Assembly (NCBI GenBank): GCA_030407315.1 | Contig: JALQPE010002607.1 | Coordinates: forward strand, 62,001 to 126,000 | Direction of reading: 5' to 3' | Origin: Asparagopsis taxiformis | Taxonomy: Eukaryota > Rhodophyta > Florideophyceae > Bonnemaisoniales > Bonnemaisoniaceae | DNA length: 64,000 nt | Shown: one piece after another, positions 9,514 to 22,155 of the stretch | Numbering within the stretch: position 1 is the stretch's first letter | Layout of the letters: each line of letters begins with the position of its first letter | Notes under the pieces: model-generated | Seen by the model: the letters and a program-made list of their open reading frames with translations, nothing else | Databases searched by the model: none | Told to the model about the DNA's origin: nothing | Position numbers and translations under genes: made by a program

Positions 9514-11040
9514 TTGATAGATTACATGGTTACAATAAACCAACCAACAAACAAATGGGCGATTCTTGTGACTTTCCGACTAGGGCTTGATACGTAGGCG
9601 CATGCTCGAACACTGAACTCCATATATGACTGGGAATAGATGAAATGATACTGGTTTTATGCTTACGGGAGGAAATGTGAGAATATATGGTACTGAGCGA
9701 ATGCTACCAAATCGATTTGGGTGTGAGAGAAGAAAAATATTCCGAAAGAGCTGGAAGTACCCTCGAGGGTATTTCGATTTGTCGAGGCAATTCGGAATCT
9801 GGCGTCATGTAGATGGCGATTCGTTCCATTACCCATTATTACACGAAGTAGAATAATGGCTGCCTGTCGATATGGAAAGCTAGAGTGACAGCGCCTGTAA
9901 TTCGTGGATACCACAGAAATGACAGCCTCGGGGTTTGATGGATTGAACCAAATCACGGGTGGTGCGTTTATCTTGGGATGCAGCTCTGCAATTGTGACTA
10001 GTCTTTATTCCACTGGATGTTTCAATTCTCTCTTCGAACTGCCGATCTGGACTAAAAATAATCCTGGTCAAATCCCTCTTTCATGATCACCCAATCACAT
10101 CATCAATACAGTCCTTGTAAACGGTGTACTTCACCCAACAATGATTGGATGTATGCCAACGCCGCCCACACTTATACATTGCTGGTATGGTGGAGACCAA
10201 CCTGGAGACAACACTCAGCCAGCAGATGTTCCGAGCGTTGCACAATTTCAATTTGAAAAATATAATAGGATTTCAAGGCACGAAGAAGATATTTTAACTT
10301 CAAAACGATAGCTGAGGCACGGCTTGTTTTTCGCGCGTCAGTTTTTCGACACTGCATACGCTTTTCAGATACAGTATGCAACCAAGATTATTAGAACGAA
10401 ACTATCCAAGTTGGATGCAATCAAAACGCATCATGCGGCGGGGGCGGCGGTGAGCGTATGTGAAAAACGTGTGCGCCAACCCATGCGTCATTACCCTGCA
10501 GATCACTGGCACGGGTTTTTGTATTGTCAAAGATACAAGCGCATTGCAAGAACGCAACTGCGTCCAAATCGCTCCTCAGGTATTGTTCTGCACCCCGGTT
10601 TCTATTCAGTCCCACCCTCCCGTAGCCCTTTTAGCATGTTCTCTTTCCTTTACAGGCCAACCCAGGGGCCTCTCGCTACACGCATTTGGCAGGTTAATTT
10701 ACCTGAAGGACTACAGTACTCCTACCCCTGGGTTGAGCCTGAATGATTTTCAGCCAGCCCTGCAGTAAAAGAACTGCGTTCTTCTCATCTGGTCCTTTAT
10801 GACCTGTGATATCAATATCAAGTTCTGGTGCCCAGGCAGTAGTGGTGAGATGTTAATTTATGTTTCTATTTGTTCAAGCCCTATCCATGTAGTTACAACA
10901 ATTCAATCCATCGGATTTCACGCGTCACCTCAATCAGAAACCTGATGCCAATTGGTCCCGAGATCTTCTCGACCTGGCAACGCCCCATATCAACCAGTCT
11001 CCAACATTTGCATCAATCTTGTTGATACCATACCGATACG
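9514..11040. other. intergenic, nothing firm
   Basis: A 60-codon stretch at 9904-10086 encodes a hydrophobic Gly-rich peptide (GAFILGCSSAIVTSLYSTGC) that could be a transporter fragment, but it is too short to call. Nothing else stands out. Confidence 0.25.
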
Positions 11041-11082
11041 CGCCTATTGCCAAGTCTTGCGCACACTTGCGTCGACACCCTA

Positions 11083-11599
11083 CTATGATCCAATTTCAAT
11101 GCTTCGCGGTTTCGCCACTTCAGCGTGCGGAATCCGAATCGACAACACCCCCTTGCTCAGCTGACATGAAATGGCGTCTCCATTCGATCGCGGTCCCAGT
11201 CGCATCACCAGATAGTACTTGAGTGCTGGCTCGGGGGCTGCCTTGTTCTTGACCGCCTCCGATTCTGCACCACTCCCTGCATCGCTGCCATTCTCCGCTG
11301 CCGGTGCCGGTGCCACTGCTGATGTATTCGTATTCTGCCCTTCTTCAACCGCAAATCGCTGGCGGTCAACACGAGCTTCCGGTCATTGAGTTCTAGCGAC
11401 ACGTCTTGCTGTGCGACACCGGGGATCTCAATCTCGAAGCGCGTTTCGTCGTTGGTGCGGAAGCGGGTGTACGAGGGCTGGATGGTTTGATTGGAGCGTT
11501 TCGGAGTGGTTGATAGATCGAAGAGGTAAGTGGTGGGGATGTCGTTGCGGATGAGTGATGAAGGGAAGAGAAGGTTGGGGTAGATTGGAAAAGAGCCAT
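11083..11599 (-). pseudogene. broken second copy of the HSP20 gene
   Basis: Inverted duplicate of 5296-5826. Homology extends upstream to about 11755, includes the TATA box, and continues about 50 bp past the stop codon. Two lesions break the frame. A 13-bp deletion near codon 12, between repeated CCCCAACC motifs, is the first; a 1-bp deletion where the intact copy reads LTAKRFAVEE is the second. The C-terminal part (alpha-crystallin strands, GVLSIRIP) is otherwise well preserved, so inactivation is recent. The heat-shock element of the intact copy is absent because the duplication breakpoint lies 3' of it. Confidence 0.85.
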
Positions 11600-11755
11600 T
11601 TGTGAGGAGATGTTACGGAGAGGAGTTTGAGTTTGGTTGAGTTTTGGGGATGGGGGGTGGATGATTGAATGTGTGAGGGAGCATGTTTTATAGATGGGGA
11701 TGCGGGTTGGGATGGATGTTTGGGAAGAGTGTGGAGGAGGCGAGGAGGATCTGGA

Positions 11756-14558
11756 AAATGAGGGGATACATGTGTCTGCGCAGAGTGGAAAGAATGGAAA
11801 GGGTTGATATATTGAAAAGTTTGTAGAAGATTTGCGAAAAGTGGGTGAACTAATGGGAAAGGCAAAGATGTATTTTGTGGGGGACACAATCTAAAGGGTT
11901 ATTGGCCGATAACATCTCTGGGCTTGTCATACTGTTTCTTGTCGAATGATTGATTTTTGTTGTGTTGAGATTTTGCTCAGATTGACAACTTGGCGATGGA
12001 TATTGGAAAGCGCCATATGTGGTGGTCCAATGAGGGTGAAGTACTGTACGAGTACACTGCACAAGATCATCGGATTACGCGCCACGTGTTGTCGTAATTG
12101 TTAGATATCTTCGTAGAGATATGCCGCTGTGACGACACGGCACAACGACATATTACGCTGTTGGCAGCAACTGGAGGTGGCATTAACAGACGTGCGAACG
12201 GCGAGCAAACTCACCGAGTCTATTGCTCGCCGTTCTCACCGACGTCTATTTCAATCCCTTCCATGGTCCATGTCACCCAATTTCCGCCATCACTCCAACT
12301 TGGCTCCGTTCAACATTTGCACTACCATCAATCATTAACGCGTCCCTGCGTGTCCGCCCAGTGATTTCTCCAGGCCCCATGTGTCCGTGACCGACGCTAA
12401 ACTACCCCCGCTCTCAAATGATGCGGCTAGGCTTCCTGTCACCCTATCCCTGGAGCGGCATGCTTGTATTCGTTTGAATCTTCACGCCAAATGTGTATAG
12501 TCTGCCCACGGCTGTGCCGTGGCCATCTTTATCACCGAATTTGGTGATTGCATCGGCAAATTCTAACTTGCTGCATGCATTCTATCATTCCGCATCCTGC
12601 TCAAGTGCTGTAACTACAAGCGACCGATTATGGACGTCTCAGAGCTATATCGCAATTCTCGATTATCCATTGCCCGAACGCTCAGAGATTCGTTTAAACA
12701 CAGTGCACCCTGTGGCCGGTATCAGGTGTGCTACTCATTCATCTCGCCAACTCGCCGCAATCAACGCATTCTTCAAGTTGTGGAGTACCATGGTGAATAC
12801 GTACCGTTGATACTATCATATCTGCCGCACCGATGCGGCACAACTAATTCTGCAGATGGCAAGACTACCGACTTGGCCATCGCCGGGACGGTGCAATTAA
12901 GATAGTTCACGTTGTTATCAATGGGATTATCCCATTCAACGCACCTCCAATCGGTTCAAACGTGCGTGCATTCCACTATTACGGAGAGGTAAGCCTAACA
13001 GTCCCACGATCCCATCATGGTGCGGCTGGGTTGAATGCGCGCACGTTTGAGCCGATTTGAGCTGTGCTGGGTGGCCGCGAAGAAATTGTGCTGCCGCATC
13101 GCGCGGTTCTGAACAAGTGGTGTGGAATTGTATCGGGTGGGTGCGGGCTATTTTCAAAGTCGATTTTTTTATAGGTGGGGATTATGGACGAGTGGATGGA
13201 GATTGGGAATGACATGTTTGTGGGAGGATTTTCAACCCTTGCGAGTCGTAGAATTGGTTTTCTGCGCTTGGACTGCAGCGTAGTTGGCGTTTTCAATTTG
13301 AGAACCTCGAAGCGGCGACTATGCGGAAGGGGTCGCTTTTTGAGAAGATTGTTCGCGCTGTTCTGGAGCGAAAGAAGCGGCTGGACGAGGGCAGAGTGAC
13401 TGATTCTGAAAGGAGTGCTTGGGTAAGAAACTAGTTATACTTTTGGCATTGCAGTTTTTTGACGTGCGCTAAAGAATGTGCGGCACCATGCTGAGTGATG
13501 ATGACGAGAGAACAAGTCGACCAAGTGTACCTTGCGACTTGGAATGTTGAATATATGAAAGTTATGAACTATGCTTGGTAGTGAACGGTGTCCCTTCGGG
13601 AAAACGCCACATGACAACGCGCAATATATCGTCGTTGAAAGTAGCTGGGACGTACAAGCACTCGAGAGAACAATATTATTATATATGCGCAGTAGGAACA
13701 GTGCTCAATAATGGCAGGGCTTTCATTGACGGCGAACGCAGTTGGGACCAATTTAGTGTGGCAGTAAATACACGTGCTGATCGCTACTAGGATGATTCTG
13801 CATCGATTGTTGGGCGCGTATTGAGATCAAGTTGTAGAGCGAGGTTTCGTGCATGTCGTTGACCTCGTTGTCAACCATGTGGCACTACTTCACGAATATT
13901 GCAAGTTTCATGGGCGACAATGCCTGGCGAGGCATGTGCTGAACGACGCAACAGAGCCATTGGACCATGCTCGGAAGTCTACTCGCACCAATCCATCCGC
14001 GATTGCAATTTCTTCGTTACAATTCAAAATCAAAATGTCTACGTGGAAATTCATCGCGCGCCTCATTCGAGAATTTGTGATCTGACATTTGTACACAGCG
14101 CGTGAACCACCCAAAGTCTCGAGGCACTCGTCCAATTCAACTTCGATTCCATCGCTCTATTTTCTCCATTGATAGGACCGCCCTCGTTATGAAGTGTTCA
14201 GGACCGCTGGAACTCTTCATGCTGATATCCATATCCAACTAGTCGGCCAACCCTCATGTCCAAACCTCCCAAGTCGATGACTCACAACTAGCGCACTCAT
14301 TATTGCGTCGCGTAATTGCAACAAAATGCGTTACGAGTCCACCCAATATTTCACAACACACTCAAAATGTCGCGAGCTCCAATCTTGTCCCAGCGAAAGT
14401 GTGTCGATGTCAATGATATCCCTTACACAATATCTCATCATCACCTTCACTCTCGATCCTACTAAACTTTATCTGCTTCCATACTCTCCGTTCTCTTTAC
14501 GACACCAATATATTTTAACATCTGCCACCTCGACCATACAACATACTTTCCAATCCTA
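11756..14558. other. long intergenic stretch, nothing recognised
   Basis: Several short open stretches exist (for example 12493-12905) but none shows a recognisable domain or is supported by a second copy. A short inverted match (CCAATCGGTTCAAACGT near 12949, again near 51603) is noted without interpretation. Confidence 0.3.
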
Positions 14559-17500
14559 TCAACCGCTAGGACCAGCAACACTCGCACTAGCTCGCCGCTC
14601 CTTCGCCTCAATAATCGCTTCTACAATCCTTGCAACCAGTCTCTCCCGCTTCCCCTCCTCTGCTTTGCCATCTCCGTTTGTCGCTCCCTCCAAATTCTCA
14701 ATTCCTGTAATGCCACGCAAAAGTCCCAGTGCCTCCAACATATTTGAAATTAACCGAGAGTTCTTCTCAACCAGTTCTCCAAACCCTTCTTTCTCGAATA
14801 TCTTCTCCCCGTTCTCGTCCCTCATATCTAGCAGCCCCAGAACATTGCCCTTCCTGCAATCATCTAGACTCAGGCGATAGAACACCGGAATTATGGTCAC
14901 ACCGCGTTCGCCGTCTCTTCGGAACCGTTCAACGAAACACAGCAGTTCTTTCGTAGTCCAACTACGAGCTGCAAACTGTGGCGAAAGTATCACAACGGCG
15001 ATTCTGGCTGTCTTCATGGCGTGATTCATCTTCTCTCCCGCGTTTTGCCCTGGTCTCAACTCTCGCCTATCGAAAAACACCTTCAAGCCCAGCTTGACCA
15101 GTGCGTCGTATAGTAGCTCGGCAATGAAGCGTTTATCTGGACCGGCATGACTTATGAAAACATCGTAAACTTGTTCGGAATTTTCATCTGTGGCATTTGG
15201 AGGTCGAGAAATCAGAATTGGAGAGGAAAGAATAGGTAGTGGTGGTTCACTAGATTGCGGAATTGGCGTTCGATCATCGTGAATAAGATCAATGTATTCT
15301 AGACCACCAGATCCTCTGCAGACCCAGAGACGACGATTAGGGGCAGAGTAGAGCACGGAGGCTGGGATGTGCTCAGTTGATGCGATGGTGAAGTCTACGG
15401 AGCCATCCTCGAAGTGTACATCGGTTGAGGAATTAACCCAATCAACAAGACAAGATAGACGAGGGATGGCGGAATCATTCCCACTGCCATCAGTAGCAGT
15501 AGCAGATACTTGCAGGCACTCTCCCGTAGACACACACCATGATACCTTTTGCCTCACCTCTTCTCCGCCGACATGTTCAAGAGAATCTGCAGTTATAATT
15601 TTTCCGTCTGGACGGAAGGAAATCTGATTCACGTATTTTAGATGCAAGGGTGAGAAATTGGACGACCGCGCCACTTCAGAAAGCGCATGCAACTGTGATC
15701 CACTGTTCACGTCAATAACATGCACAGTCCAGTTATCTACAGAACAATAGGCAACTATGTAATCGTTGGACACTGCCATTAACCTGATGTACAGTCGTCC
15801 TGCATCTTGCACTTGAAATCTTCTTACGACATGATCAATGCCCTTGTTCACATCGCGCATGTTTCGAATTTCAATACGACCCAGCCGGTCATCCCAAGTC
15901 GCCACCGTTGCACCGTCTGCGGAAATCGCAAACCTCCTGACGTCTGGCAAAAATACTGAACTCTCATACATGGTGTCCTTATCCCTACTTGTCACGCTCC
16001 CATCCCACACATATACTCTCCCAGTATCGGACAATGCGAATAGCTCTAAACCATTCTCTCCAATTAAAAGCTTTCTCAACCATCCCATCGCGCTATTGTG
16101 CATGGTGTGTATCAATGAGACGTCGGCTCCACCACTTTCTACCCGCCACACACATATTTCCCCCTCCCCGTGACCTGAATATAATAGCTCTCCGTTGCGA
16201 CTAAACGTTACACAAGTCGCAACCCCGCGACCTTCTGTAGGAGATTTCCATACTTCTCTTCGCCCTTTCAAGTCCCACAAGCGAACAGACCCATCCCAAG
16301 AGCTGGACGCAAGCAAACTCTCAGTACTGTTTAGAGACAAGCAAAGCACGCAACCAGTATGACCGCTCAGTGCATCACTGAATTGTCCAAATGTATGTGC
16401 GTCCCACACTCGGATCACTCCATTTTTTGAACCTGAACAAAAAATATCTTCGCTGGGACCCATCGCTAACGATACGACTTCGTCGCCATGCTCATGTAAG
16501 GATTTACTTTGCCCATTATTTCACATCCAGCACCATCAGTCGTCCTGTGTAAGTGCTGAAGATGATAACCTGTTGCTGATATAGTACCTGCATAGATTCT
16601 ATGCCACCTTCCATTTGTACATCAACTCGGAAAGAATTAACTCGCTTGTTCTCTTCCCATATGATCACCTCTCCATCGGTATTACACGAATAGACCAATC
16701 CTGATGTCTGATTCACAAATAGATCGAAAACGCTGCCGTCATGTTCTCCATCCATCATCAATTTTGTCGACCCATCATTGCTGCCCACCGTCCGCAACTT
16801 CCCATCTCGCCCTCCAACCACTATCTCATCTTCTCTCATCGCCATCGCCATGCATTTCGTTTTTCCTTCTAGGCACAAAACACGTTTCAACGAAATTTCC
16901 ACTCCACTCAACACGCCAGGCCCCGCTCGAGCCCACGGAAGCTTTGCGTGCTCGTTAATGCTCCATAGCAGCCTCTTGAAAATTGCAGACCCACTGTTCA
17001 GCGCTCGCAATCGCCCTTCCAGTTGAAAAGTGCACTGCTTTCGGCTCTTTGTGCAATATGGTGATATACACAGTATCATCGTTTTCGTAATCACATTTAA
17101 ATCATACATAATACTTGCTCCGGTCTCCCAATTCTTGTTCTCTAGGTACGCATTCAGCATCTCCATGTCGGCGATAATCTTCTTGAACGGGGCACGATCC
17201 TCATCCTCGTTTATCTTCTGTATCCATCGATAGTCGGTTAGTAGCCGTAACGCTTCCGTTGCGCGCCCGGCGCCGACCATATGTCGTACGACATTATCGG
17301 CAAAATACTTGTCATCAATTTTTTCCCACCATTCTTCACTCTTTCCTGCTTCTTCGTTCCTCTCCTCTACACCTCTGTTGTGGATGAACAGTATCCATCG
17401 AGCATCTTCCCATGCCATGCGGCAACCCCCACCTCTCCTCCGGCCATCTCGACACTGAAATCTTGCACCAAATCATGTACCTCCAATCCAACAATACTCC

Positions 17501-18754
17501 TCTTCTCATTTCGAACTATTCCCACCAAACTGTGTCGTGAAAGCAACTGCACGCCCTCACGAGCGGTGACCTCCACCACACCCCAAAGCTGTTCAATCGC
17601 CTTCACAGGAAGAAACATCTGCTTCTGTAGCACACAAAGAGAAATCAACATTGCACGAACCGTGATCTCTTCATGTTTCCACTTGCGCTCTAGAACCTCC
17701 AGACTCATTCTTAGTGCAGCAAACAGACCCTCATACTTCCCGATCTTCCTTCTCGCCAAATCAGCGATATTCTTCTCCACACTCTTCCAGTAGTCAATGA
17801 AAACATCCTGCTCCCATACGTTTGTGCTTGGGTCCATCATGCTTCTCACACACGATCCTGCCACACTCCATGCCAGTGGAAGGCCGCCACAACTGCCAAT
17901 GATATTATCCAATGCTGCAGTGTTTTCGGAGGACAACAGTTGCACCGACTCGCTTCCTACATTAGCATACCAACACAAAATTGCAAGTGCTCTGTTTCTG
18001 TTCGAAGAATTCGGGTTCATGTTGACGGAAATATCATGTACACGCGCAATCTGCTCGTCCCTTGTCGAGCTCAGTACCTTGAATAATCCACCGTTCCGGC
18101 GGCAACAAGCAGTGTAGATATCGCTCACCAACCCGAACACTTCACTATCAACATCCCACACGTCGTCGAATATCACGAGAATGCGCTTTTGTATCAGACG
18201 ATCAATCAGTTCCTGAATCATATTCGCGTGGATATCTGCGTCATTGGCCAATTCTTTGAACTCTTCTACGAAATCAGGGAATGCCTTCTTGACGAGTTGC
18301 TGCAACTTTGTGATGAATGAGGCTAGAACAATTCGTGTCCGAGCTGAATGAACCAAATTCCGTCACTGAATCGCTGCCAAATTTCAGAATCCCAGCCCAG
18401 AGCGCACGCTGTTGTAGTTTTACCTGCGCCGCCCATACCGACGAGTGCGACAGAGTTGCTGCCGGGGGCAGTGGAGAGGAGGGCACGTTTGGCAATATTC
18501 TCAGGAGTTCGTGACGGAGGCGATAAGTCGAGCACCTGGTTTTGATTTTGCGGCACGAAGAAGGCGGATGGACGAGGTACTGCTGGTGAGGGATGGGACG
18601 GCGGTGGAGAGGGCTGAGTGAGTGTAGGATGAGGGGATGAGGTAGGGAGAGGAGATGTGGACGGGGGACGGGAAGCAGGACTTGGAGACTGTTCAGTGGT
18701 GGCATCAGAAGACGGGTTGGAGGTTTCGTTGCTCTGTGTGAAGAAATTTCCCAT
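14559..18754 (-). CDS. NB-ARC, WD40, C-terminal TIR protein (NLR/STAND-like), interrupted by three frameshifts
   Basis: Read from ATG at 18754, frame by frame. A Pro/Ser-rich N-terminus is followed by the NB-ARC P-loop (ALVGMGGAGKTTT). The frame shifts near 18340. Kinase 2 (ILVIFDDVWD), an RNBS-B-like SSTRDEQ, GLPLA (CGGLPLAWSVAG) and an MHD-like VHDLVQDF follow. The frame shifts again near 17375 inside the linker typical of STAND proteins (AAWHGKMLDGY, TDYRWIQ). WD40 repeats begin about 16750 and the frame shifts once more near 16508, after which 634 further codons are open. Those carry more WD40 blades (SLLASSSWDGSVRLWD) and a TIR domain from about 15170 (VYDVFISHAG, LKVFFDRRELRPG, SPQFAARSWTTKELLCF). 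The Glu in TTKEL is at the TIR NADase catalytic position. NB-ARC ATPases act as oligomerising switches in immunity or cell death. A C-terminal TIR is unusual: plant NLRs carry it at the N-terminus. The gene may be newly dying, or the shifts may be sequence errors. Confidence 0.85.
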
Positions 18755-20588
18755 GTTGGTGATGAGTGCGGCTAGATGAGAACGATTCGTTAGTTGGCGT
18801 TGGTGAATGTATGTGTGGAGTTTGTTGTCTGTGTTGGATGACAGCGCTTGACAGGGGGTGGATGGTGTTGCAAACAGTTTACTCGTGGAAAGGCGCGTTA
18901 GAGCAAAGAATTTGGCTGGAGATTGAAGATTCTCTGGATGTAAGATTATGAATGGTTGGAAGAAATGCCAGATATTGCGCGGTGGTTGTTTTCAAGTCGC
19001 GTTGAAAGAATTTGTGTCTGCATTGTGCACAATTGGCTCTTGTTTCTCTCGTGTACACGCGGGTATACCTTGCGAACAGTGATTGTTTATCGGCAAGTGC
19101 TGATGGTATTACACATGGCTGTTCGTTAGACATGTGATGAATATGCAATTCCTCCAGAATTTAGAATTGTTCAATTCCTATTTGGCATGTCCCCCCGGGG
19201 CCGACGAGATCAGAGTTGATTATAACATCCCTCTCGAATTCCGAAGAGGCGTTACATCGTCACCTTCCCCAATTGCCCACTATCAACAAATGGCATTCTG
19301 AGCGACTATGTTACGCGCACAGAGACCCATTGTCATGCTTGCAGCATCTTGACCGGCTTCCATCTTCACTCTCCCCGATTTTCTGTCGAAAGACCGGCAC
19401 ACACGGCATGAGTGACACATGTATTGGTCTATAAATGTGCGATCGCAGCCTAGCCACCTCAAAGTTGGTGGCGAACCGGGCATTACATGATCAACTACAT
19501 TGGAGTTAATTTGCAAGGTCGATGGTCAGTGCAATAGACGAATGTTGTCTTACTTTTCAAAGCCGCCTGCTGGCTTGGCGCCACCTTCGTTAACCTCCCC
19601 CTGCTGACATTTCACCTTGCGCACCGTACAATGACCAGTAATGTACATGTGTAGCACAATTGTGTCTTCTAAATTTGACAGCGCGGACTAATTGTACCGA
19701 AAGTATCTTTTACCACAAGGGGCGTCATTATCTCTCAACGTGTACAATAAGCGCACTAATATGGGTACTATCGGCGTGCACTCACCCAGCTCCTCGAGTC
19801 GCCCGGATTGGTAGCTCCACTATTCCACCAGTTCTTCTCCATATTATTAGTCTTCTTCTCACCATCTACAATCGTCACGCACTCCAAGCGCCTCTACCCT
19901 ATCTGAAACGTACTGTCATTGCTATTCTATTTACGTCGCCCTTCTGTTTTGATTATGCCCTTCCAGCTCATCGCTTATTTCCAGCGAGTATGTGACGTTA
20001 TTCATGCCGCCGTGTGGACTCACAAACGTCTATGAGCGTGCTACAAACCTTGGTTAAAGCAAGATCACAACGATTTCAGCAGCGTTGATACCGAAATTCA
20101 TGATTTCGCCTGTAATCTGTGCCAACTTTGACGCTAACGTGTTAAGAAACAGTTTCGAGTCCAGGGATATAATCTTGCGCTCTGGTATCATTGCGGTGAC
20201 TTTGAAAAAACGTCGTAGGCCCATTCGATGTTATCATGTTGGAAAATTGGGAAAATGGCAAAATTGGTTCAACGAACTACCGATCAAGAAATCCGACATG
20301 AATGGAATCAGCATGCGTCATGATAGGGCGTGTAGAATTGTGGATAGATGGGTGCAAACCATGGCATAAGGGCGGTGGAACATGGTCGGAGGGGAGGGTG
20401 GTTTTTCGTATAAATTGTTGGACACGAATATGGCAAAGGTCTAGGATATTGTGAGAAACGTGAAAGACTGTTGGGTCTGGCAGAGTTTGGTGATAGGCCG
20501 TATGGGAATGATTGAATGATCGCGATATGTCGGATTACGGAGACGAAGAACGTTTACCGCAGCGGTCACTGTAGTTGGTACGTTGTGG
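18755..20588. other. intergenic, nothing recognised
   Basis: Promoter side of the NB-ARC gene followed by unique sequence. A 94-codon open stretch at 20085-20369 has no domain character. Confidence 0.3.
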
Positions 20589-20762
20589 ATGGTATTTGAT
20601 GGTTTGGATACACACGGAAGCATTTGATTGCGGTGGAGAGAAAATTTCATTCATAAAATCGGTTCGGAAAAGCAGAGCCGTAAAAGACGGAAAACCGCCA
20701 CGGAGCAGATTGTACCACAAGATTCTTTTCTTGACGTCTGTCGCTGCTACACACACATTCAA

Positions 20763-21190
20763 TGTTAGACTATAAAGAATGTTGTGCCTGCGCAGACGCT
20801 AGAGTTGGCATGTCGCCTGGTTATATGGATATCCCAACGGAGCGGAGCCGATTGGCCAGGGAGGAGATGAGGGATATGAATATCCCAACACCCCCGCTCC
20901 CTGGCAAGCGGTGAAGCGGTAGGAGGCGTAGTAGCCTGAGGCGTTGGAGCCTGTCTTGAATAGATAAGAGTCTTGTTGACTTGTCGTAGCGGGATTTGTC
21001 GTCGCTGTGATGTGATTGGCGGTAGTTGCGTCGCCGTGTTGAATAAATTATGATGCAGCGGTGCTTGTGAGAATCGAACTCACGCAGTCCGGTTAGCGAT
21101 AACGCCCATAACCTGTTAGACTATAAAGAATGTTGTGCCTGCGCAGACACTAGAGTTGGCATGTCGCCTGGTTATATGAATATCCCAACA
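20763..21190 (-). mobile_element. 428-bp non-autonomous LTR element (TRIM-like) with half-tRNA type PBS
   Basis: Bounded by a perfect 5-bp target duplication TTCAA (20758-20762 and 21191-21195). Copies B and C have the uninterrupted site with a single TTCAA. On the minus strand the 5' LTR is 21190-21114 (77 bp, TG...CA). It is followed by GGTTATGGGC, complementary to the initiator-Met tRNA anticodon arm. The 3' LTR is 20890-20763 (128 bp), preceded by the purine tract GGGAGCGGGGG. The interior is only 223 bp with no ORF. Next to the PBS it holds tRNA-like D-arm (GCAGTCCGGTTAGCG) and T-arm (GTGAGTTCGATTCTCAC) sequences. The two LTRs differ by a 51-bp segment between repeats of TGTTGGGATAT. Confidence 0.85.
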
Positions 21191-21589
21191 TTCAACCGTT
21201 GTGGACGCGTGAGCACTCGCCCAACCGACGCGGCACGACACCGTTTTGTTTTCCAACCGCCCGTATCCCATTGCTGCGTTCGTTTCTCATTTATTTGTCG
21301 CTTGTCCCGTTCATATATCATCTCCAAACACACGTACATACAACATCCAATACCTACGGTCATCACCCTCCCTTCATTTTCCATCTACGGCCATATCTCA
21401 ATACCTGATCTCCTCTATCTCATCAGTAGCTACCCAGTTTCTGGTCTATTCAGTTATTCAATTTGCATCTGCCCAATCTTCCATCCGTACACTATCTCAT
21501 TCTGCGATCCCAGATACACATTCTCAACACCCAGCCTTTCTCGCCCTCAACACCCCGTTTCACCACTGAATCATCGGTTCATAATCAAC

Positions 21590-21597
21590 ATAAAAGG
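21590..21597 (+). promoter_or_regulatory. TATA-like box of HLIP copy A
   Basis: ATAAAAGG, 109 bp upstream of the start codon, conserved at the same place in copies B and C. It is the best-conserved core-promoter candidate, followed by a CA/CT-rich leader. Confidence 0.5.
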
Positions 21598-21705
21598 CCA
21601 TCCACCCTCCAATCCTAGTTCCTTCTCCACCACCACGCACATCCACATCCAACCTAATCAAATACCTGCCTACACACCACCACCACCATCTCCAACCACA
21701 CAAAA

Positions 21706-22059
21706 ATGACCGCCTTCGTCCCAACCCTCGCGACATTCTCCAGCTCCGCATCCGCCCTCCATGGTACCTCCGCAGTCTGCAGAGCCCCTCCAACTGTCTC
21801 CAGCAAGTCGATCATCGTCGCACAGGCAAAGCGACCGACGCCCGAAGCCCCAGTCGAGACGCCGTTCAAGCGTCTTGAGGAGAACCGCATTGCAAAGGAA
21901 GTGGCTACACAGAGCGCTGAGCGCGACTATTTCCCATTCGCTGAGCAGCTCAATGGACGTGCTGCCATGATGGGCTTCTTCATCGGTGTTGTGACTGAGG
22001 CGGTGACCGGCAAGGGGATCATTGAACAGCTGAAGATCATCTTTTCACCGCTGTCATGA
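21706..22059 (+). CDS. nuclear-encoded HLIP / one-helix LHC-like protein, copy A
   Basis: A 117-residue intronless ORF, ATG at 21706 (CACAAAAATGACC), TGA at 22057-22059. The first ~45 residues are Ser/Thr/Ala-rich and lack acidic residues, as in a plastid transit peptide. The mature part has a single LHC-type helix with the signature EQLNGRAAMMGFFIGVVTEAVTGKG, which contains the ExxNGRxAMxGF chlorophyll-binding motif of high-light-inducible and one-helix proteins. These bind chlorophyll and carotenoid in the thylakoid and protect photosystem assembly. The downstream region to 22150 is conserved in all copies. This copy differs from B and C at a few residues (for example C-terminal SPLS versus SPLL). 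It faces the Cys-repeat gene tail to tail. Confidence 0.9.
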   Translation: MTAFVPTLATFSSSASALHGTSAVCRAPPTVSSKSIIVAQAKRPTPEAPVETPFKRLEENRIAKEVATQSAERDYFPFAEQLNGRAAMMGFFIGVVTEAVTGKGIIEQLKIIFSPLS

Positions 22060-22149
22060 GTGCAATGACCGGTGCAGATGTTGTAGATTAGGTTTGTAAT
22101 GTACATGAGCTGCAGTAATCTAGATTGTCATGGTGCTAGTCTAGTGTGG

Positions 22150-22155
22150 AATAAA
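22150..22155 (+). terminator. polyadenylation signal of HLIP copy A
   Basis: AATAAA 90 bp after the stop codon, conserved in copy B at 44709-44714. Confidence 0.5.

Noticed and set aside
14326..14880. Plus-strand ORFs over the TIR gene
   Set aside because: Opposite-strand shadows of the NB-ARC, WD40, TIR gene.
21060..21113. A tRNA gene, or a permuted tRNA as in some red algae
   Set aside because: Only a T-arm and D-arm-like pieces in opposite sense; no acceptor-stem pairing and no downstream 5' half.
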